Assembly (NCBI RefSeq): GCF_020024835.1
Contig: NZ_JAHHTD010000009.1
Span: 1-35,405 of the forward strand
Origin: Campylobacter sp.
Lineage (GTDB): Bacteria > Campylobacterota > Campylobacteria > Campylobacterales > Campylobacteraceae
DNA: 35,405 bases
Direction of reading: 5' to 3'
This document shows positions 32,375 to 35,405 of the stretch, one piece after another (within the stretch, counting starts at the first letter, position 1; every line of letters starts with the position of its first letter). Below the pieces are notes generated by a model. The model worked only from the letters and a program-made list of their open reading frames with translations, did not search any database and was not told the DNA's origin. The position numbers and the translations under genes were made by a program.

Positions 32375-34218
32375 AGTATTACGAACTAGCTATTAAGGGA
32401 TACTATCTTAATACGCTAATTTTTGAAAGTCAAGAACATATAGAGCTTTTGAGTGAAGTTGTAGTAGATGTAGCTAATAAAAAAAATCTTAAAGCTATAG
32501 TGTTAAAAGAATGTGCAAAGCCAGATTTTAAAACTCAAGCAATTAAAGAAAAAACTCATAATAAAATTACAAATTTTCAATACGAGCTTGCTAAATTTAT
32601 TACTTATTATTATGCGAGTAAGATTTCTTTTGTTTTAGGAATGTTTGAAAGTATATATACTCATACTGCAAGAAAACCTTTACATATAGAAAATACTCCA
32701 AAATTAAGTATTGAACAAAAAAAAGCATTGAAATTTATAAAAGAGCATAAAAATTCTTTGTTATTTGGTGATACAGGTTGTGGAAAAACTGAAATTTATA
32801 TTTCATTAATTAAAGAATATTTAGAACAAGGTAAGCAAGTTTTGCTTTTAATGCCAGAAATTGCTTTAACCTCACAGATGGAAAAGAGATTGAAAATTTA
32901 TTTTAATGAGCATTTTTTTTTATGGCATTCTAAAATTTCTAAAAAGAAAAAACAAAATTATTTACAAAATTTACAAAATTCTAATACGCTTTTAGTAGCT
33001 GGTGCAAGGTCGGCTTTGTTTTTGCCTTTTGAAAATTTAGGACTTATTATTGTAGATGAAGAGCATGATAATTCTTATAAAGCAAACAATAATCCAAGAC
33101 TTAATGCTAGAGATTTAGCTTTATTTTTAGCAAAGAAAAATGATATCAAAATACTTTTAGGATCAGCAACTCCTAGTGTAGTAAGTTTTTATAAACATTT
33201 TGTATATAGACTTAAAGGGACATTTTTTGAGAGCAAAAAAGAGTTTTTGTATGATGAAAGCGAGGATATTATTTCATCTAAATTGCTTTTAGAATTAAGA
33301 AATACTTTAAGAGAAAAAAAGCAAGCAATAGTTTTTTTACCTATAAGAGCAAATTTTAGACAAATTTTATGTAAAGATTGTGGTGTTACGATAAAGTGTC
33401 CATTTTGTTCAGTGGCTTTAAGTTTGCATAAAAAAAAGAATATTTTAAAATGTCATTATTGTAATTTTACCAAGGAGATTGATAAGAAGTGTCCAAGTTG
33501 CAATGCTATTATGTTTGAAGCAAAAAAAATGGGGACAGCAGAACTTTGTGAGCGTTTAGAAAAAGAGTTTGATAAATATAATGCTGTAATAAAAAAATTT
33601 GATAGTGATGAAATTAGCAGTGTAACAAAGCTTGATAAAATATTAAAAGATTTTAATGAACAAAAAATAGATATTTTAGTTGGCACTTCAATGCTTGCTA
33701 AAGGTCATGATTATCATAATGTAAATTTGAGTGTTATTTTAGGTTTAGATGAATATTTATTTAAACCTAGTTTTAAAGCTTTAGAAGAAACTTTATCTTT
33801 AGCTATGCAAGTTGCTGGAAGAACTGGTAGAAAAGGTGTTGGTAGGGTTTTATTGCAAACTAAAAATAAAGCTTTCTTTGAAAAATATATAGAAAATTAT
33901 GATGCTTTTTTAGAAGATGAATTATATATAAGAAAAGATCTTTATCCGCCGTATAAACGACTTTTAAGATTGATTATCGAAGATGAGGATAAAGAAAAAG
34001 CTTTTACAATATGTGAGTATTTGCTTAATCATTGTAATAATATTAAGCAAGTTGAGGTTATAGGAAGTGGAAGTTGTGCAATTGAAATATTAAATAAAAA
34101 ATGGCGTTTTTATGTATTATTACGTAGTGAATTTTATCAAGAACTTGTTAAAATAGAACATTTTGCTTTAAATTATAAAAATGTAATTTGTGACATAGAT
34201 CCTATTGATTTTAGTTAA
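32371..34218 (+). CDS. priA: Primosomal protein N' (replication restart helicase PriA)
   Basis: A 615-residue superfamily 2 helicase that reloads the replisome at abandoned forks. Walker A is G133-DTGCGKT140, the DEAH-like box is D229-EEH, followed by SATPS. Eight cysteines in CKDCG, CPFC, CHYC and CPSC form the PriA zinc module between the helicase halves, and QVAGRTGRKG is motif VI. At 615 residues it is about 115 shorter than E. coli PriA; the missing part is mostly in the N-terminal 3'-DNA-end-binding region, as in other Campylobacter. The start is a TTG at 32371 that overlaps the previous stop, with AAGGA nine bases upstream. Confidence 0.95.
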   Translation: MKYYELAIKGYYLNTLIFESQEHIELLSEVVVDVANKKNLKAIVLKECAKPDFKTQAIKEKTHNKITNFQYELAKFITYYYASKISFVLGMFESIYTHTARKPLHIENTPKLSIEQKKALKFIKEHKNSLLFGDTGCGKTEIYISLIKEYLEQGKQVLLLMPEIALTSQMEKRLKIYFNEHFFLWHSKISKKKKQNYLQNLQNSNTLLVAGARSALFLPFENLGLIIVDEEHDNSYKANNNPRLNARDLALFLAKKNDIKILLGSATPSVVSFYKHFVYRLKGTFFESKKEFLYDESEDIISSKLLLELRNTLREKKQAIVFLPIRANFRQILCKDCGVTIKCPFCSVALSLHKKKNILKCHYCNFTKEIDKKCPSCNAIMFEAKKMGTAELCERLEKEFDKYNAVIKKFDSDEISSVTKLDKILKDFNEQKIDILVGTSMLAKGHDYHNVNLSVILGLDEYLFKPSFKALEETLSLAMQVAGRTGRKGVGRVLLQTKNKAFFEKYIENYDAFLEDELYIRKDLYPPYKRLLRLIIEDEDKEKAFTICEYLLNHCNNIKQVEVIGSGSCAIEILNKKWRFYVLLRSEFYQELVKIEHFALNYKNVICDIDPIDFS

Positions 34219-34273
34219 TTTTCATAATTTTTAAGTTCAAGTAATTATAAAAAATTTATAAAAAGTGAGAAAA

Positions 34274-35344
34274 ATGAGTTATCAAAGATATAAAACAAAA
34301 CAGATTAAAGTAGGCGATGTTTTAATTGGAGGTGATGCACCTATTTCAGTGCAATCTATGTTGTTTAGCAAAACAAGAAATATTCAAGCTTCCTTAGAGC
34401 AGCTCAATAGGCTTTATTTTGCTGGAGCAAATATTGTGCGTTTAGCTTGTCTTGATATGATTGATGCAAAGGCTTTAAAAGAGATTAAGGAAAAAAGTCC
34501 GCTACCTTTGATAGTTGATATCCATTTTAATTATAAATTAGCCGTATTTTGTGCTGAATTTATTGATGGCATTCGCATAAATCCTGGCAATATTGGTTCA
34601 AAAGAAAATATTAAAGAAGTCGTAAAAGCATGCAAACAAAGAAATATCCCTATACGCATAGGTATAAATCATGGCTCCATAGAAAAACAATTTAGTAATA
34701 AATATGGTTATAATGTAGAAGCTATGCTAGAAAGTGCTAAGTATAATATTAAACTTTTAGAAGATTTGGATTTTTTTGATATCAAAATTTCAATGAAAAC
34801 TTCAAATGTGCAAAAAACTATAGAAGCTTATGAAAAATTACGCCCACTTTGTGATTATCCTTTTCATCTTGGAGTAACAGAGGCAGGCACAAAATTTCAT
34901 AGTACTATAAAAAGTTCCATTGCTTTAGGAAATTTACTTTTAAAAGGCATAGGCGATACTATGCGTATTTCTATGACTGGAGAGTTAGAAGAAGAAATTC
35001 GTGTCGCAAAGGCTATTTTACAAGATAGTGGAGTGCAAAAAAACGGGATAAATATTATTTCGTGTCCAACTTGCGGACGAATTCAAAGTGATTTAGTAAG
35101 TGCTATTAAAATAGTAGAAGAAAAGACTAAACACATTAAAGAGCCTTTAAATATTAGCGTAATGGGTTGTGTGGTTAATGCACTAGGTGAAGCAAAAGGG
35201 GCAGATGTAGCGATAGCTTTTGGTAAAAATCAAGGTCTTGTAATAAGACACGGAGAAATTGTAGCTAAGCTCAAAGAAAGTGAGTTGGTAGATAGATTTT
35301 TACTTGAAGTAGAAGATGAAGTTAAATTGAGAAAAGGTGATTAA
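34274..35344 (+). CDS. ispG: 4-hydroxy-3-methylbut-2-en-1-yl diphosphate synthase
   Basis: A 356-residue 4Fe-4S enzyme of the MEP pathway, the step before IspH. The cluster ligands are C264 and C267 (CPTCGR), C299 and E306 (GCVVNALGE). The TIM-barrel part shows GGDAPISVQSML and VDIHFNY. The ATG at 34274 is chosen because MSYQRYKTKQIKVGDV matches the family start; a GTG at 34265 would add three residues. The ribosome binding site is weak (GTGAG). A TATAAA at 34246-34251 may be its -10 box, so it may be transcribed apart from priA. The 61 bases after its stop hold nothing I can identify. Confidence 0.96.
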   Translation: MSYQRYKTKQIKVGDVLIGGDAPISVQSMLFSKTRNIQASLEQLNRLYFAGANIVRLACLDMIDAKALKEIKEKSPLPLIVDIHFNYKLAVFCAEFIDGIRINPGNIGSKENIKEVVKACKQRNIPIRIGINHGSIEKQFSNKYGYNVEAMLESAKYNIKLLEDLDFFDIKISMKTSNVQKTIEAYEKLRPLCDYPFHLGVTEAGTKFHSTIKSSIALGNLLLKGIGDTMRISMTGELEEEIRVAKAILQDSGVQKNGINIISCPTCGRIQSDLVSAIKIVEEKTKHIKEPLNISVMGCVVNALGEAKGADVAIAFGKNQGLVIRHGEIVAKLKESELVDRFLLEVEDEVKLRKGD

Positions 35345-35405
35345 ATTAGTTGTTGTTGTATGTTTTTTAGTTGTTTAGAAATTTTTATTTTGTACGGGCT
35401 TGGAT

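Noticed and set aside
1..35405. CRISPR array, prophage, insertion sequence, rRNA or toxin-antitoxin module
   Set aside because: I found no regularly spaced direct repeats, transposase or integrase motifs, rRNA sequence or paired small toxin-antitoxin genes; all sizeable frames are explained by core genes.

Overview
The window is about 35 kb of AT-rich, tightly packed chromosome from a thermotolerant Campylobacter. Gene content, gene order within blocks, and protein sequences (RNase Y, FtsY, RadA, PycB/PckA, UvrB, PriA, IspG) point to the genus. The C. lari group is my best guess, because atpB is followed directly by gatB where, from memory, C. jejuni carries metF/metE/luxS, and C. lari relatives are reported to lack luxS. 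I cannot name the species from the sequence alone.

Layout. (1) 1-2647, minus strand: 5-formyltetrahydrofolate cyclo-ligase, rny and a DedA-family membrane protein cut by the window edge. (2) 2716-8144, plus strand: a thioredoxin-fold lipoprotein, ftsY, a DUF115 motility accessory factor (Maf) gene with a G9 tract, radA and atpB. (3) 8258-11762, plus: gatB, gpsA and a dihydroorotase-like gene that has lost its metal-binding motif. (4) 11777-12668, minus: a small membrane-anchored hypothetical gene, tRNA-Leu(GAG) and atpE. (5) 12867-19000, plus: two tandem neurotransmitter:sodium symporter genes, pycB and pckA (anaplerosis and gluconeogenesis). (6) 19019-19384, minus: a HIT protein. (7) 19471-29318, plus: pheS, pheT, aroA and ispH in one overlapping run, then rpsA, a small membrane protein, serA and efp. 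(8) 29343-31316, minus: uvrB. (9) 31440-35344, plus: a short coiled-coil protein, a ZapA-like protein, a prepilin-like protein and priA, all overlapping, then ispG.

Nearly everything is core housekeeping: translation (tRNA-Leu, gatB, pheST, rpsA, efp), RNA decay, DNA repair and restart (radA, uvrB, priA), membrane targeting (ftsY), F0 ATP synthase subunits at two separate sites, central carbon metabolism and isoprenoid synthesis (ispH, ispG). I see no CRISPR array, prophage, insertion sequence or rRNA. No gap between genes exceeds 300 bases; the largest (12669-12866) holds two divergent promoters.

The most interesting feature is the phase-variable Maf gene between ftsY and radA: nine Gs keep it open here, and gain or loss of one G gives a stop within a few codons. 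Second-tier points are the pseudo-dihydroorotase, a putative ZapB/ZapA-type pair upstream of a prepilin-like gene and priA, a perfect 32-base palindrome holding both stop codons of convergent genes, and a terminator that abuts tRNA-Leu. I did not find a convincing, wholly new multi-gene system.
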